This document shows, piece by piece, positions 10,745-23,998 of a DNA stretch of 64,000 nt (position 1 is its first letter; each line of letters starts with the position of its first letter). Under the pieces are notes generated by a model. It was not told the DNA's origin, did not search any database, and saw nothing but the letters and a program-made list of their open reading frames with translations. A program made the position numbers and the translations under genes. The DNA comes from Gamarada debralockiae (Eukaryota; Ascomycota; Leotiomycetes; Helotiales; Hyphodiscaceae): NCBI GenBank assembly GCA_002803225.1, contig NXFV01001601.1:62001-126000 (forward strand), given 5' to 3'.

Positions 10745-13700
10745 ATGTTGATTTCTCGCCTAGTCACGGTTCTGGGTTTTCTCTGCTTTTGGCAGATAGC
10801 TGAGGGGCGCGCAGGAAGGAATGGAGTTGCACGTATCAAGCCATACAAACGAGAACTTCTGCAAGATTTGGTAATTAAAACCCCCCTAAACAAATGTGCT
10901 TACTGATACATCTTCAGGTAACATGGGATCAACACTCGATCTTCGTACGTGGAGAACGCATAATGTTCTTCTCAGGAGAATTCCATCCATTTCGACTCCC
11001 AGTCCCCGGCCTCTGGCTAGACATTTTCCAAAAGATCAAAGCAATGGGCTTCAGTGGAGTGTCTTTTTACACTGATTGGGGCATTCTCGAAGGTAATCCT
11101 GGTCATGTGTACACTGAAGGTGTTTTCAGTCTCGATGAATTCTTCAAAGCAGCATCTGAAGCTGGAATCTACCTCTTGGCACGGCCAGGGCCTTATATCA
11201 ACGCAGAGACAGCAGCAGGAGGAATGCCTGGATGGACACTCAAGCTGAAAGGAACGCTTCGCTCAACGGCTCCTGATTATCTCAATTCCACAACGACCTA
11301 CTGCGCAACTATGGGAAAGATCATTGCCGATGCCCAAATCACGAACGGCGGACCAGTCATCATGGTGCAGCCAGAGAACGAATATACAACTTGGCCAGGT
11401 GTGAATCTGACGAACTTTCCGGATGAGATGAACCGAGAATACATGGCATTTGTTGAGCAACAATTTCGCGATGCTGGCATTGTAGTCCCGTTTGTGATGA
11501 ATGACAATGAGGCGATGGGTGATTTTGCACCAGGAAGTGGATTGGGTGTTGTGGATCTTTACGGCATTGATGCTTACCCCATGCGATACGACTGTAAAGT
11601 TTCCAATCTCCATTCAAGAATCTCGCTAACTTGGTGTACAGGTGGAGATCCATATGTCTGGCCGACTTACAGATTTCCGAAAGCTTGGCAAACACTTCAC
11701 GAACAGGAAAGTCCGACAACCCCTTTTACAATTGCAGAGTTTGAAGCAGGAGCTGGTGACGGATGGTAATTTCTCCGCGCGCTTTTCTCAGTTGAAAGGG
11801 TGCTAATAGGTCGAAAGGGGAGGCGTCGGTGAAGACAAGTGTGCTATTCTCGTAAATGCGGAAGCTGTCCGAGTGTTCTACAAGAACAACTACAGTTTTG
11901 GAGTGGCAATATTTAATTCCTACATGGTAGATTCCTCGGCCAAAAGCCAGTGAATGATCAGCTGACAAACTTTCAAGATTTACGGAGGTACGAACTGGGG
12001 CAACTTGGGTTACCACGGAGGCTACACCTCCTACGACTACGGAGCAGCAATCACCGAAGACCGTCATATCTGGCGAGAGAAATACAGCGAGATGAAACTC
12101 GAAGCAACTTTTCTCAAGGCGACTCCAGCATACTTGACGGCAACCTCTGGTCTTGGAGTGAACGGTTCTTATGGCGCTCCTCCCGAGATTGCAGTCACCC
12201 CGCTTTTTGGAAACGGTACTAAGTCAAACTTCTATGTCGTGAGACACGCGGACTTTACCTCCACTCTGAATACTTATTACACCTTGAATGTATCGACGAG
12301 TGCGGGTAACGTGACAATACCACAGCTTGGTGGAACACTAGCATTAAACGGCCGAGATTCGAAGGTTCACGTTACGGACTATGATGTTGGCGGTATCAAT
12401 ATGGTGTATTCGTCCGCTGAAATATATACTTGGGCAAAGAGCGCCTCTGGAAAGGTCCTGGTGCTTTATGGTGGCGAGGGCGAAACCCACGAAGCCGTAT
12501 TTCCAAGTTCTCTTGGAGCGCCTACAATCTCCGAAGGATCAGGTGTTGTCATGCGCCAAGTTGGCTCTACCTGGGTGTTGCATTGGCAAGTGACTCAAGC
12601 TCGGAAAGTTGTCAAGATCGACAACCTCGAAATCTACCTTCTGTGGCGCAACCAAGCATATAATTATTGGGCTGTGGATCTCGAGGCACCAACGCCAATT
12701 GGGAACTTCACCTCTATGTCAAAGTCGACAGTCATTGTGAATGGTGGCTATCTAATTCGGAGCGCGGCCATTTCTGGGAATCAGTTGAGACTTACTGGGG
12801 ACGTGAATGCGACGACCGAGTTCGAAGTCATATCCACGCCAACGAATGGAGTGACGACTCTTTCTTTCAACGGGGAAACTTTGAAAACAGACAAATCAAA
12901 ACAAGGAAGACTTACGGCCACATTGAATTTCAAGGCCCCATCCGTCGCACTTCCTGATTTTTCTGGCCCCAAATGGAAGTACATCGACTCACTGCCCGAG
13001 ATTCAATCAACTTATGATGATTCTTTGTGGACTTCTCTTGATCATCCAACAACCAACAACCCTCGGAATTTGACTACTCCGACCTCGACGTACGCCAGCG
13101 ATTATGGGTACCACACCGGGTCACTCATTTACCGAGGCCACTTCACCTCGAACGGGAACGAATCCACATTCTTCGTCAATGTCACAGGCGGGGTTGGATT
13201 TGGTCATTCCATCTGGTTGAATGATACCTTCTTGATCTCCTGGGTTGGTAGTGGAAGCAACCAAACCTACTGGCAATCACCCACGCTCCCTTCTCTCACA
13301 AAGGGAAAGCCCTACGTGTTGACAGTCTTAATCGACCATACAGGCCAAGATGAAGAAGCGCCTGGTACAGATGCTGTGAAATTCCCCCGTGGTATCCTTG
13401 ACTATTCTCTAGCGGGTCATTCTCAATCTGATGTGAAATGGAAGATGACAGGCAATCTCGGCGGAGAACAATATCACGACCTGGCTAGAGGTCCTCGCAA
13501 CGAAGGTGCGATGTTTGCTGAACGTCAAGGGTTCCATCTTCCCAGTCCGCCGAGCTCAAAATGGGAAACTTCAAATCCTGTCGAGGATGGCATTTCAAAA
13601 GCTGGAATTGGTTTCTATACCACAAGCTTCGACTTGAGTGTTCCGGATGGATACGATGTCCCGATGAGCTTTGTGTTGAACCAGACTACCTCCGCAGGTA

Positions 13701-14048
13701 GTGTGACCAATGGCGCCGCGGGGAATTACCGATGTCAGCTTTTTGTGAATGGATATCAATTTGGGAAATATGGTACGGGCTACACCTTCCATATTTCGCT
13801 TGATAATTACTGATTACCGCTTCAAAACAGTCAACAACCTTGGCCCTCAAACCACCTTCCCAGTTCCGGAAGGTGTTCTCAACTACAACGGACAGAACTA
13901 TGTTGGACTCACGCTGTGGGCGTTGGATAAAAACGGAGCCAAACTTGGAGGTTTTGAGCTCGTTCCTCAGATGCCGGTTCTTTCGGGATATGAGAAGCCA
14001 GCTCTTGTACCGCAGCCCGGTTGGACATTGCGTGAAGGCGCTTATTAA
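10745..14048 (+). CDS. lacA: Secreted GH35 beta-galactosidase (LacA type)
   Basis: Hydrolyses terminal beta-galactosides outside the cell. Six exons: 10745-10870, 10918-11593, 11642-11765, 11818-11926, 11978-13772, 13831-14048. Phases agree throughout and give 1015 residues, the usual size of fungal LacA. The first 21 residues form a signal peptide (hydrophobic core [10 protein letters not shown]). The catalytic domain has the acid/base glutamate in QPENEY and the nucleophile in [11 protein letters not shown]. The [19 protein letters not shown] block that closes the barrel is intact. Beta-sandwich and jelly-roll domains with many N-x-S/T sites follow, ending in the conserved segment with [17 protein letters not shown]. 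The third intron must use the acceptor at 11816-11817; an AG eight bases earlier would shift the frame. An XlnR-like site and CreA-like motifs upstream suggest control by plant-polymer breakdown products and glucose. Confidence 0.93.
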
Positions 14049-14728
14049 GAAAGGAGGAATGCCAACTAAGCGATCTCAGCAATCTAGAGAGCAGACCATG
14101 GCCACCCCCAAGTAGTATGATGATTGGCATTGACAGCTTTGACGCTCACTGAATCATTTGACTACCAGCGGGAGACTTGGTTGACTCTTTGCCCTCAATA
14201 CTCGTCCCACGAGCTCCCGAAGTCTGTCTTTCGCGTTGTCATAAAGTATGTCGCTGTCGAATGCGTTGCCATTGTCATTCCACTTGGTAGATCGCAGCTC
14301 TTAAATATAGAATGAGGGGACGATCGAGCAAGACCGAGCAAGCTGCTAGACGCTCACCATGAATTATGGGTAATGGGAAATGGCTTCCCGTAAGCATAAC
14401 TTCATAGGGCCTCTCCACCATGGGATGGTATTCAGGATGCCGACCTTGTCTTGATTCTCATTCCTCTTGGAGAGCAATATATATCTCTAATCACGTGCCA
14501 AGACGCCCAGAAGGGGACCACAGGCATCTTGGATTCATCCGCACGAAGCAAACATAAAACACATGCAAGGTTGTTATATCGAAATGGGTTATGCATTGCA
14601 ATCTTATGCTTTTATGATACACGCAAAAATGCACCTGTTTACACGCCCCCCATAAAAACAAAAGTTTGATAAATCCGCAGATAATCACACCCCCATCCCA
14701 ACCCCAACCAGCCCATTAGATCTATCAT
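14049..14728. other. Intergenic region between convergent genes
   Basis: This stretch holds the 3' ends of the beta-galactosidase and BiP transcripts, which converge. No other feature is supported. Confidence 0.6.
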
Positions 14729-16909
14729 CTATAGCTCATCGTGGGTAGAAGGCTCATCATCTTCATCAGCACCACCTGCTTGGCTATACAGCTTGCTGGT
14801 AATGGGGTATGCGACATTCGAGAGCTTCTCCTTTTGTTCCTCGAAATCTTCGGTGGTGGCGGTGCCGGCGTTCTCTTCGAGCCAGTCCGTTGTTTCCTTG
14901 ACTGCTTCGAGAAGCTATTTCATTGTTAGTTGGTGATACTTAAAAGATTGGATTGGGTTTTGGCACTTACAGTCTCCTTGTCATCCTCGTCAATCTTGCC
15001 TCCAAGGCCCTCATCGTCATTGACTTGGTTCTTCAGAGAGAAAGCGTAGTTCTCAAGACCGTTTCGGGCCTCAATACGCTCCTTGGTAGCCTTATCCTCA
15101 TCAGCGTACTTCTCAGCCTCTTGAACCATGCGGTCGATCTCCTCTTGTGTGAGACGGCCCTTGTCGTTGGTGATGGTGATGGACTGAGTGTTTCCAGTGC
15201 CCTTGTCACCAGCTGTAACCTTGAGAATTCCGTTGGCGTCAAGCTCGAACGAGACTTCGATTTGAGGAACACCACGAGGCGCAGGAGGAATGCCGGTAAG
15301 CTCGAACTTTCCGAGTTGGTTGTTGTCCTTAGTCATGGTGCGCTCTCCCTCGTAGACTTGAATCAAGACTACTGGCTGGTTATCGGCGGCCGTAGAGAAA
15401 ATTTGGGACTTGCGGGTGGGAATGACGGTGTTCCTGGGGATCAGCTTGGTCATAACACCCCCGGTGGTCTCGATACCAAGGGTCAATGGGTTGACATCCA
15501 TGAGAACAATCTCGTCGGTTCCCTCCTCACCAGACAAGACGCCACCTTGAACGGCAGCACCAAAAGCAACAGCCTCGTCAGGGTTGATACCCTTGGATGC
15601 CTTCTTGCCTCCGAAGTACTCCTCGATCATTTCTTGAACCTTGGGAATACGGGTAGATCCACCGACCAATACAATATCATCGACCTCAGTCTTCTTGAGC
15701 TTGGCGTCCTTGAGAACTTGTTCAACTGGCTTGAGAGTCTTTCTGAACAAATCCATGTTGAGCTCCTCGAACTTGGCTCGGGTAAGAGTCTCAGAGAAAT
15801 CCTCGCCGTTGTGGAAAGCCTCGATTTCGATGCGGGTGGTCTTCTGAGAGGACAGAGTTCGCTTGGCCTTCTCAGCCTCACGCTTCAGCTTGCCCATGGT
15901 CTTGAGATCCTTAGTGATATCAACGTTCTTCTCCTTGTTGTATTTCTTGGCGAAGTAGTTGATGACTCGCTGATCGAAATCCTCACCTCCCAAGTGGGTG
16001 TCACCGGCGGTAGAAAGAACCTCAAAAACACCACGGTCGATAGAGAGGAGGGAGACATCGAAGGTTCCTCCACCGAGATCGTAGACAATTATTTGACGTT
16101 CTCCCTCAGTCTTGTCGAGACCGTAGGCAATGGCTGCCGCGGTAGGTTCGTTGACGATACGGAGGACGTTCAAGCCGGCGATGGTACCAGCATCCTTGGT
16201 AGCCTGTCTCTGGTTGTCGTTGAAGTAGGCGGGAACAGTGACGACGGCGTGGGTGACTTTCTTTCCCAGGTATGATTCGGCGACTTCCTTCATCTTTCCA
16301 AGAATCATGGCGGAAATCTCCTCAGGTGTGAAAGTCTTTGGGGAACCGTTCACATCAACTTTGACAGAGGGCTTGCCATCCTTCTCGACGACATCAAATG
16401 GGAAGTGCTTCATGTCACCTTGGACATCCTTATCCGAGAACTTGCGACCGATCATACGCCTGCGAACACCTGTCAGCTTGGAAAAGGCCACCTTTGAGGA
16501 AATGGCAGCTTACTTGACATCAAAGATAGTGTTCTTGGGGTTCGCCGCAGCCTGGTTCTTGGCTGCGTCTCCAACTAAACGTTCCTCATCGGTGAAAGCC
16601 ACATATGAAGGAGTGATTCGGTGTCCCTGGTCATTGACAAGAATTTCGACTTTGCCCTTCTGCATCACACCAACGCAGGAGTAGGTAGTTCCGAGATCGA
16701 TACCGATAACTGCATGGTAGACCTGTTAGCAGTTGCTCTTCATCTTCGCGGATAAGTTGCCACATACCAGTGCCATAGCTTTCTTGTAATGGGTCTTGGT
16801 CGCTTTGTGCGTGTGCTTGAGAAACAAGTGCCAAAGGAGAAAATAGAAGAATGAGGTAAAATAGAGCTGACAAGCCCATGTAAAATGAGCTGTTGTTTCC
16901 TCGCGCCAT
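14729..16909 (-). CDS. kar2: ER lumenal Hsp70 chaperone BiP/Kar2
   Basis: Folding and translocation chaperone of the endoplasmic reticulum. Four exons: 16909-16768, 16709-16514, 16459-14971, 14914-14729. Junctions are GT-AG with matching phases, giving 670 residues. A signal peptide with hydrophobic core [16 protein letters not shown] starts the protein. The ATPase domain has [14 protein letters not shown], the phosphate-2 motif [14 protein letters not shown] and the adenosine motif [11 protein letters not shown]. The substrate-binding domain is complete, and the tail is acidic and ends in the ER retrieval signal HDEL followed by TAG. The gene converges on the beta-galactosidase gene. Heat-shock-like GAA/TTC blocks lie about 290 bp upstream. 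Signal peptide and HDEL exclude a cytosolic Hsp70. Confidence 0.97.
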
Positions 16910-19250
16910 GATGATTCTTGATCACTGTGGTCGACTGAAAGGAAAGGTTGTGGTTGTGTCGAGAAAGAAAGTTGGAAGGAGAGAAATTCAGGAAGGCTGG
17001 CGACTTTATCTGGTGAGCTCCTGTGAATCTGGTAATCTGTTCAAATCGGGCACAAGACGCTATTGGCTCGGCTAAATTGGCGTCTACCGAAAGGTGTCCT
17101 CTTTGCGCCTCACCCAACTCTAAATTCGTCTGAAAAGGAGGCGAGAGTGGAAGGGGGCTGAATATTAATAATCCAATAAGGACACCTTTCAATGCGAACT
17201 TTCATGGAAGAGGCCATGTGTTGTGTCATGCTAATTGGGATATGTTTTAATATAAATTAATGCCAATTCCGGCCACGCAGTGATTTCATGGAAGAACTGT
17301 CTTCGCTCGAAGGAATGCCAAGGAAAGAGTCACGTGTGTGGCGATCAAATAAAGGCCAGAAAGCCAAGAAAGTACTTCCCCACATCCCGCCTTCGAGGAA
17401 ATATTTCTTTCGGTTTCTATGCCTTGCCGTATTCACTAAGTTTTCAACCTGACTGGAGACATTAATCAAGTTCCTGAAGTCATTGGAATTGGGCTTGTTA
17501 CACAAGGCGAGACGGCCAGAGGCCCAAAGTATCAAATATCTATTTGTACTGAGGAGTGTCTCAAAGAAGGAATTTCCAGAATTGTTTTCCGGTTTTTGAT
17601 TTGCTGAGAAGATGTAGGCGTTGGCTTCTTCATAGGATGTGTTTCAGACTCCCTTCCTCTTGGAGTAGAAAAGTGTTGGTGAAAGGAACAGTTAGGACCG
17701 ACATATCCTTGGGTCTGTCTGCAGATATCAATCCCTCGCTTCAAGGTGTGCAAATCATATACAGCTTTCTTGATGTGGAATTAAGGACATAATTGACCTG
17801 TTAAATTCACGAGTTTAGTGCCTCAATCGCTGTCATCAAATGAGCATTCCAAATGGAACACCTCTGGCTTTGGGCGATTAAAGGCAAAAGAGCCCAGCTC
17901 GAATCAAGTTTCAAATGTGTGCCTCAGAGAAACAGCAGAAGACAATCCATCTTGCTACTTGATCTCGTTTCTAGGTAGAGATTATCGCTGATTCTCCATC
18001 ACGTGACTGTATAGGCACCCGAGCACCTGAGTCGAGACAACTTGGCAAGAAATCCAATTGGAAGATAGAGAATACTCTCTGCGATGTGAGAAAGCCTCTG
18101 GATTTATTAACTAGCCATCTCTTGCTCAGATATTCCAACCAAACTTTTCACACGACACCACCTGCCCTGTCCGAAAGCGCTCTCTAGTCGCTACTAGATG
18201 ACAATTACTGTTGTCAATCATATTCTCACTGTCACAGACCCAACAGGAAATGAAAAATAAAAGGGCGGTTGGTAACAGTGATTCCAGTTAAGAGCACTAC
18301 TGCACCAGCAGACCTCGACAGCACTCCTCTCGCCATGAGTATTTATCAACAATAAGAGTTGGTGTCCGCAGGCCCCGAAGGCGGAGAAGTGAACTTGATC
18401 CTAATAAATGCAGGGAAATCTCGAATAAAAAATATGTAAATTCAGAGGCCGCTTCGCATTCTCCAGGATCTCCCAGCTGCAGACCTGCAAGGCGAGGGCG
18501 AGAGCTTCGATGACGAAAAATGATACGGAAATATCATTCCTTCGGTGACCATATTTTGAATAAGCTCTACGTACTGCAATAAATTCATTACTATTGTACT
18601 TAGATTAGGTTCGATAGCGGCTGTAGGGTGGATCAAGGTGGATTTTGAGATCCCAGCTGCCCATTGTGGAGAGATGTGAGCCCTTGACACTGGATTTGAG
18701 GAATGAGAATGGACTTAAAAGACGGCGTTTAAGAAAGAGGGAGAAACAGAATTTGGGGGGAAGACAGCGGAAAGTCTTGTCCGAGATAAGAGGTGGGCGA
18801 GTGAGGCGTAGCAAATCCAATTTGGGCCATATGCGGGGCACAGTATGACAGGGGAGCTGAAACTTGCTGCCGAAGTCAGCCCTATGAGTCTGCCTTCATT
18901 TCAGTGTCAGAGTCGGCACTTTGAGAAGCTTATTAGACCATATTACGTCCTGTGCAATTGCCTCACTTGCCTCATAATTCCTAAACCCAAACCCAGATTC
19001 AATGCTTCTAATGAACCTTTTTACGACTTTAACTTTTACTAAATTACACTCGTTTTAATTAAACATCTTACATCTGCGGTAACTAGAGATAGAATTGTTT
19101 AGCGAATCAAAAGTAAGCAGATAAGCTTCGTAAATCTTAATGAGCAAAGCATTTGCATAGAGTTAGCTCCGCTTAAACAACGAGCTTTGTATTCTAGTAC
19201 TTCCCCCTAGCTGACCACCTCTGTAACTTATAGAATGATACCGTTGTCGA
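16910..19250. other. Intergenic region, BiP promoter on the left, no gene seen
   Basis: Only short overlapping ORFs without recognisable domains occur. The left 400 bp are the BiP upstream region, with a CCAAT at 17172-17176 and a CACGTG at 17331-17336. The centre and right (17800-19200) show no coding signal that I can support; the last 250 bp are AT-rich. Confidence 0.5.
17196..17209 (-). promoter_or_regulatory. Possible heat-shock-type element upstream of BiP
   Basis: GAA and TTC blocks are arranged as GAA-2 nt-TTC-3 nt-GAA, one base off the ideal HSF spacing, 287 bp upstream of the BiP start. The 12-mer TTTCATGGAAGA recurs at about 17285-17296. Assignment to HSF is inferred from the target gene; the spacing error lowers confidence. 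Confidence 0.3.
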
Positions 19251-22200
19251 CTACGTCGACCACAGACAGAACCGCGACCAGACACTCCATGATCCGCGCT
19301 TGTTCCTATTACCATTTTGATGTTGATCCTGCTTGATCCGGCTCTTCTCATCTAGGGTTTCTAAAATGCGCTCAGAAAACCGAGGCGGAAACTTGTCGAT
19401 GACAACCTGCCTAGATAACGCTGCAGGATCCGCATCATGTGACAGCATCAAACAAATCACTTTAACTAAGAACTCCAACTCGACAACTTCTACAGAGCCA
19501 CGGGATAGTCCCTGGACATGCTGTACAAACTGCTTCCAGATGCTTTTGGATCGCCGTTGGCCATTCCGGAAGTTCGGGTCTGCGCCAGCACGGAGGAAAA
19601 CCTCAATTGTGTTGGGGTAGATAGACGCCGTGTGACGGGACAAATTCTGTCGAGTGGCTGCGAGCAGGAGACGGCCCCAGGCAGGATCGCTGCCACTCGC
19701 ATCAAAGTCTAGGTCCATGACATTCGCGTCTGCCCCCCGTGAGATGAGAAGTTCGATCAAATGATGGCGATGAAGCGCTGATGTGTGGCCGTCATCTGAA
19801 TCTCGTATATTCTCGAGCTCCTGCGCGTATAAATGCAGGAAACACCCCCAGACTGTGGAATCCGCGATCGTTTGATTAGGGTCAAAGCCTTGGTCTAAAA
19901 GAACCCGAACGACGTCCGTCAAGTCCGGCTGTCCGGCGGTATTGTTTGGACACATTCTCAAAGCGCAGTCGAGGAGTGGCGTTTTGATCCCTAGTGAACG
20001 AGCTCCTAAGCGGAGCTTTTCCTTGACGTAGAGGGCAAGTCCCTTTTGTATAGAAAATTCGAGGAAAGATCCACATGCTGGATAGCTGTTCTCATCGTTG
20101 TAATAGCTGGCGTCGTAGCATTTTCTGTACCAAGGAATCTTGCGGCCACTGGCTGCAGCAAAAATTTTAAGATTGTCATGGAGATCATCGAGGAGCTCGG
20201 TTTGCGGTTGGCCGGACTCAAGCTCCGCCTGCCGTGCAAAATAGAAGGCGTCCATAAGCATCTTAGACAATGTCCCGCCATCCTCGAAGTGCGTGCGTTG
20301 CAAGGGGATGCTTTTAACCAGCGCGACGTAAGCTCGCAAGATCGAAGTGTTGGGGCCGCATGTGGTATCATCCGTAGTCAGAAAATCGCTCATTTCCTTT
20401 GTCCGGAGAAAATCCCGGACGGTGCGATGGAGGAAGTCGACTTGGTGTCCTAGATAATACGGATCTAAGGAGGGGTTCCTGTAGACCTCTAAAAGGCCTT
20501 TACATCTCCCATTGAGCCGTCGGCGCATTTGCTCGTGTCGAAGTTCGATAACGTGGTCGGGCATTTGGCGGAAAGGCGCATTCAGCGCGAATTTCTCGTC
20601 TTCGAAGCCTTCGTCTAGGAAGGAGTATATCATGAGGGCCAGGGGGATGGGTGAGCACATGGCTACCTGAAATGTCCGAACCATCTGATCATGGTAAAAA
20701 GAATCGACAGAATTCAGCATATGCTTAAAGAACTGTTCCAAATCGGCCGGTAAGGTTCGAATTCTCCTTTGCAGATCAGCTAATGTATCACCGTTCGTAA
20801 GGCCTTCTTGGAGAGAGCGCATAACGAGGAAAACCCAAAGAAAAACTCCTTCGGCCTTTTTTGTAACTTCCTTTACAATATCCTTATATTGCGTGTCCTC
20901 TGAAGGTAATAGATCCCAATTTGGATGCTCTTCCAGTTTAGCTTTGACATAACACTTGATATCATTGCGCGTGAGGTCTTGGAGATAGAGTTTCCTCTTA
21001 GGGTTTCGCCCATAAGCATCCTCGAAGATGTTCCACGACCGACTTGAAAGACAGAGTTTGATATGCGACGACGTTGACAAGGTGCCCAGTATCCGTATGA
21101 CTTCTGCATGATCCCCGTCGTACTCATCTAGGCCATCGATGAAAAAGCAGAACTTGATACCGAAATTCTTACAGGCAGCCAATCTTTTTATGGCCTTGCG
21201 GAGTTCAGATAGAGTCCATGGCTCAGTATCTTTGCGGCCTTGTTGGGCAGCTACCCAACGATCTGGACAGATTTCTTCGATAACTATAGGACTTTGCTTA
21301 CAGATGTCGTAAAGAAGGGACCTGAGAAGACCCTCCTGTGATTTCTGCATCGGGGTGCCCACACTCCAGAAGAAGTGACTAGAAATAATGCACTTCCGTG
21401 GATACGCCCAAAGTGTGAGTGCCTCTTGTGCACGGACGTGATCGCAGAGGAACTTCATCAAGGTTGATTTTCCAGAGCCAGGCTTCCCAGAAACCCAATA
21501 AATGCCACCCTGAGCCTCAAGCCAATCGAGAAAGTAGACTCTGATGCCCCGTTTAGTGGCCTTTTCCGGCGACCTGAAAACCCAATTGAAGGTGTCCACG
21601 TATGCGTCTGCGATACTTTCGTGCCGTACTGTCATAGCTCTGAAGTGAAGGCTGCTAAGAATAACTTGCTCTGCTGCGATTTGACTTGCCATCGAAACCA
21701 AAATCAGGAGTCTTTCTGCCAGGTATCTAATATCTTTTAGATACAACTTCTCCTCTGGAGAAGGCTTGTCGTTGTTTTCCTTATCTAGACCAAGTCTGGA
21801 ATTCCTGTCATCGGTCGACGGCTCTTGATCTTCCGGTAATACGTCAACGGATGTGGCCCTGGAAGTCCTCAGATCCTTCTCCTGTCTAGTACTGGCATTG
21901 AGTCTTGAAATGTGGTTAGGGTCTCGTAATGCTGAATTACCATTCGGATCAGTCTCATCTTCGGAATCTGACTGGTGCTCCCAACTGAGAATGAGTTCGT
22001 TATCATTGTCATCACTAGTGTTAAGAAAAGGTATCTTAGGTTTCCCATTCGGAACACTCTTGCCGGCTGACCTCTTCAAGGATTTCGACGCCTTCGGGTC
22101 GTTCTCACTCTCTTGGGATCCTAAAATCTCATACTCCAGGGGAAAAGCATCGTTCTGAATCGCAATTCCATCCAAAGACACGTTGACCTTAGGGCTTTCC

Positions 22201-22850
22201 TTAGGCACAGGTTTCTCAAGTGGCATGCCCGAGATTTCTGTGAGGGAGTTGGAGACTTCTTCCAATTTTTTACTATGAGCATATTCTAGGAGCGTATTTT
22301 TCTCCTTAAGCTCCTGTAATTCTCGAAGAATGCTTGACTGATTGTCGCTGGGATGGGTCAGTTCCCAGGTGGGTTATAAGAGTTGGCAATGAGTAACTCA
22401 CTTGGAGATAGCCGCAAGATGAAGAGACAGATCAAGTTTGTATTTATTCAACTTTTGTTCTAAGCTCTTGACCTTGCCTTTTCCCCAAACGTTTCTCAGA
22501 GCTTGGCGGAAGCTGTTCAATTTCCTGTGAGGACCATCGTCCAAGGTCAACTTGCGCAGCGCAACCAAGAGTTCGTCTGCCATCTTCTTGCATGCCACTG
22601 CCATGCGCCTCAACGCCTCTTCGTTTTGGGATCGCCGGATGGTGTTGAATGTGGATTGTGCAGATGATTCGGCGAGGCTGGCACTCAGGCTGCTCAAGTT
22701 CACGTACACGTCTTCAAGTTCGGCGTGCTCAATAGTCGAACCCCGTGTCGATCTATAGATCTCAGAGCTTTCGGATATCAGTTTGGCTCCGAACTCGATG
22801 AACTGCGCCACGCTAGCAGCGAGGCTGAATGCGGAAAAAGGATCCATCAC
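19251..22850 (-). CDS. STAND/NLR-like protein: fungal N-terminal domain, NACHT NTPase, ankyrin-like tail
   Basis: Two exons, 22850-22402 and 22347-19251, with matching phase, giving 1181 residues (one less if the second ATG is used). The N-terminus, starting MDPFSAFSLAASVAQFIEFG, is the hydrophobic helix typical of fungal STAND effector-type N-terminal domains, followed by helices to about residue 150. A low-complexity charged linker comes next. The NACHT domain has a Walker A GKPGSGKSTL near residue 440 and a Walker B FFIDGLDEYD near 554. The helical region after it (about 650-800) resembles the domain usually found after NACHT in this subfamily. The tail has two or three degenerate ankyrin-like units, for example LLISRGADANV and FLRAGADPNF. 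Such proteins are candidate receptors for non-self or fungal programmed cell death. Ligand and output are unknown. Confidence 0.85.
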
Positions 22851-23998
22851 AATATTCCATCACTGAAAAGACTTGTGATGCTAAAATCACACCTCTAATG
22901 CTCTGAAATGACTTCAGATCAATAGCCAGCCTGGTTTCAAATCTCAAGATTAGAAGGAATGAGAAACGCGATAAGAGTGAGATGATCATTATAGAAATTT
23001 GAAGAATGCCTCAAGGCAGACATCACGAAGGAGCCTATTAGGTAATCTGTATTTCTGCAGGCTGTGCATTGCTGGCACCACTGATGAGAAAGTCACTCGG
23101 AAGCTACTGCCCAATGAGCAAAGCAAAACCACCACCATTGCACCGCCTCAATCAGGCGAACGGGGACAAGTCAAAATTTAGCCCTGCTATGTCCCAGGAC
23201 AGTCGCTTGCGAAACTGGCTTCCCCTTTTTTGCACAGCTGCTAGAACTTTTACCTTGCTCTTGACCAAGATCCCCGGACCAAACTAACCTAATATAGTTA
23301 AGCTTATGGTACCTAACCCTGTCACTTGTATTAGCTCTTGTTACTTGTATTATAAGATGCCCTATTTAAAAGCATCAAATGCATATAAGAATATGCATTT
23401 GTAATTATATTTGTAATATTGTAACAGCTACACGTAGCTGGAGGGCAGCAGGAGGGATCACAGTATATCAGAGAAGTAGCAGTAGGGGAAGAGAGACAAT
23501 AGTGGTTGTATTCCTGAGCATTCGTACGATTTGATTTCCGAAAAATACTCAAGCTTGCTCTTCTTTAAGGAGGGTTGACAAGCCTTACTTATACTTCACA
23601 TGGCAGCTGTACTGGCTGCTGACTCCGATTCCGAGCCTTCCGGGCTCCTGTACCTAGCCTGTTCCTTTAGGGCCTAGGCTCCTATTACAACTATAGTGTC
23701 TTGTCTTTATTGTTATAGCCTTTACCTTGTTCTATTTAAATACAATCTAATTTATAATATAGTACTTAATAAGAAGCTTAAGATTTATAAAATAGCTAAT
23801 GTTACTAGGTATAATAAGCGTTTCATTAAAGTAATATACTTAAACCTTTACTAATGTGGAGAAACGCGAAACCTACATTTTATTAATAACTGCCCCACTA
23901 TATAACTTAACGAAATCACCTCTAATTCAAGCCGCAGGTCACTCAAAACAATTACCTTGATTAGCTCTTTTAACTGATGTACGTATTTAGTATCTGCC
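22851..23998. other. Upstream region of the STAND gene, then AT-rich repeat-derived DNA
   Basis: The first 430 bp are the 5' flank of the STAND gene. From about 23290 to 23870 the sequence is AT-rich, full of stops and patchy in composition. It looks repeat-derived, but I could not define element ends. Confidence 0.4.

Noticed and set aside
14953..16275. 440-codon open frame antisense to BiP
   Set aside because: It is an exact shadow of the highly biased BiP exon; such long antisense frames are common opposite Hsp70 genes and it shows no domain of its own.
23322..23427. Possible LTR (TGTCAC...GTAACA) in the AT-rich region
   Set aside because: The ends are not a clean inverted repeat, and no primer-binding site or partner LTR could be identified by eye.
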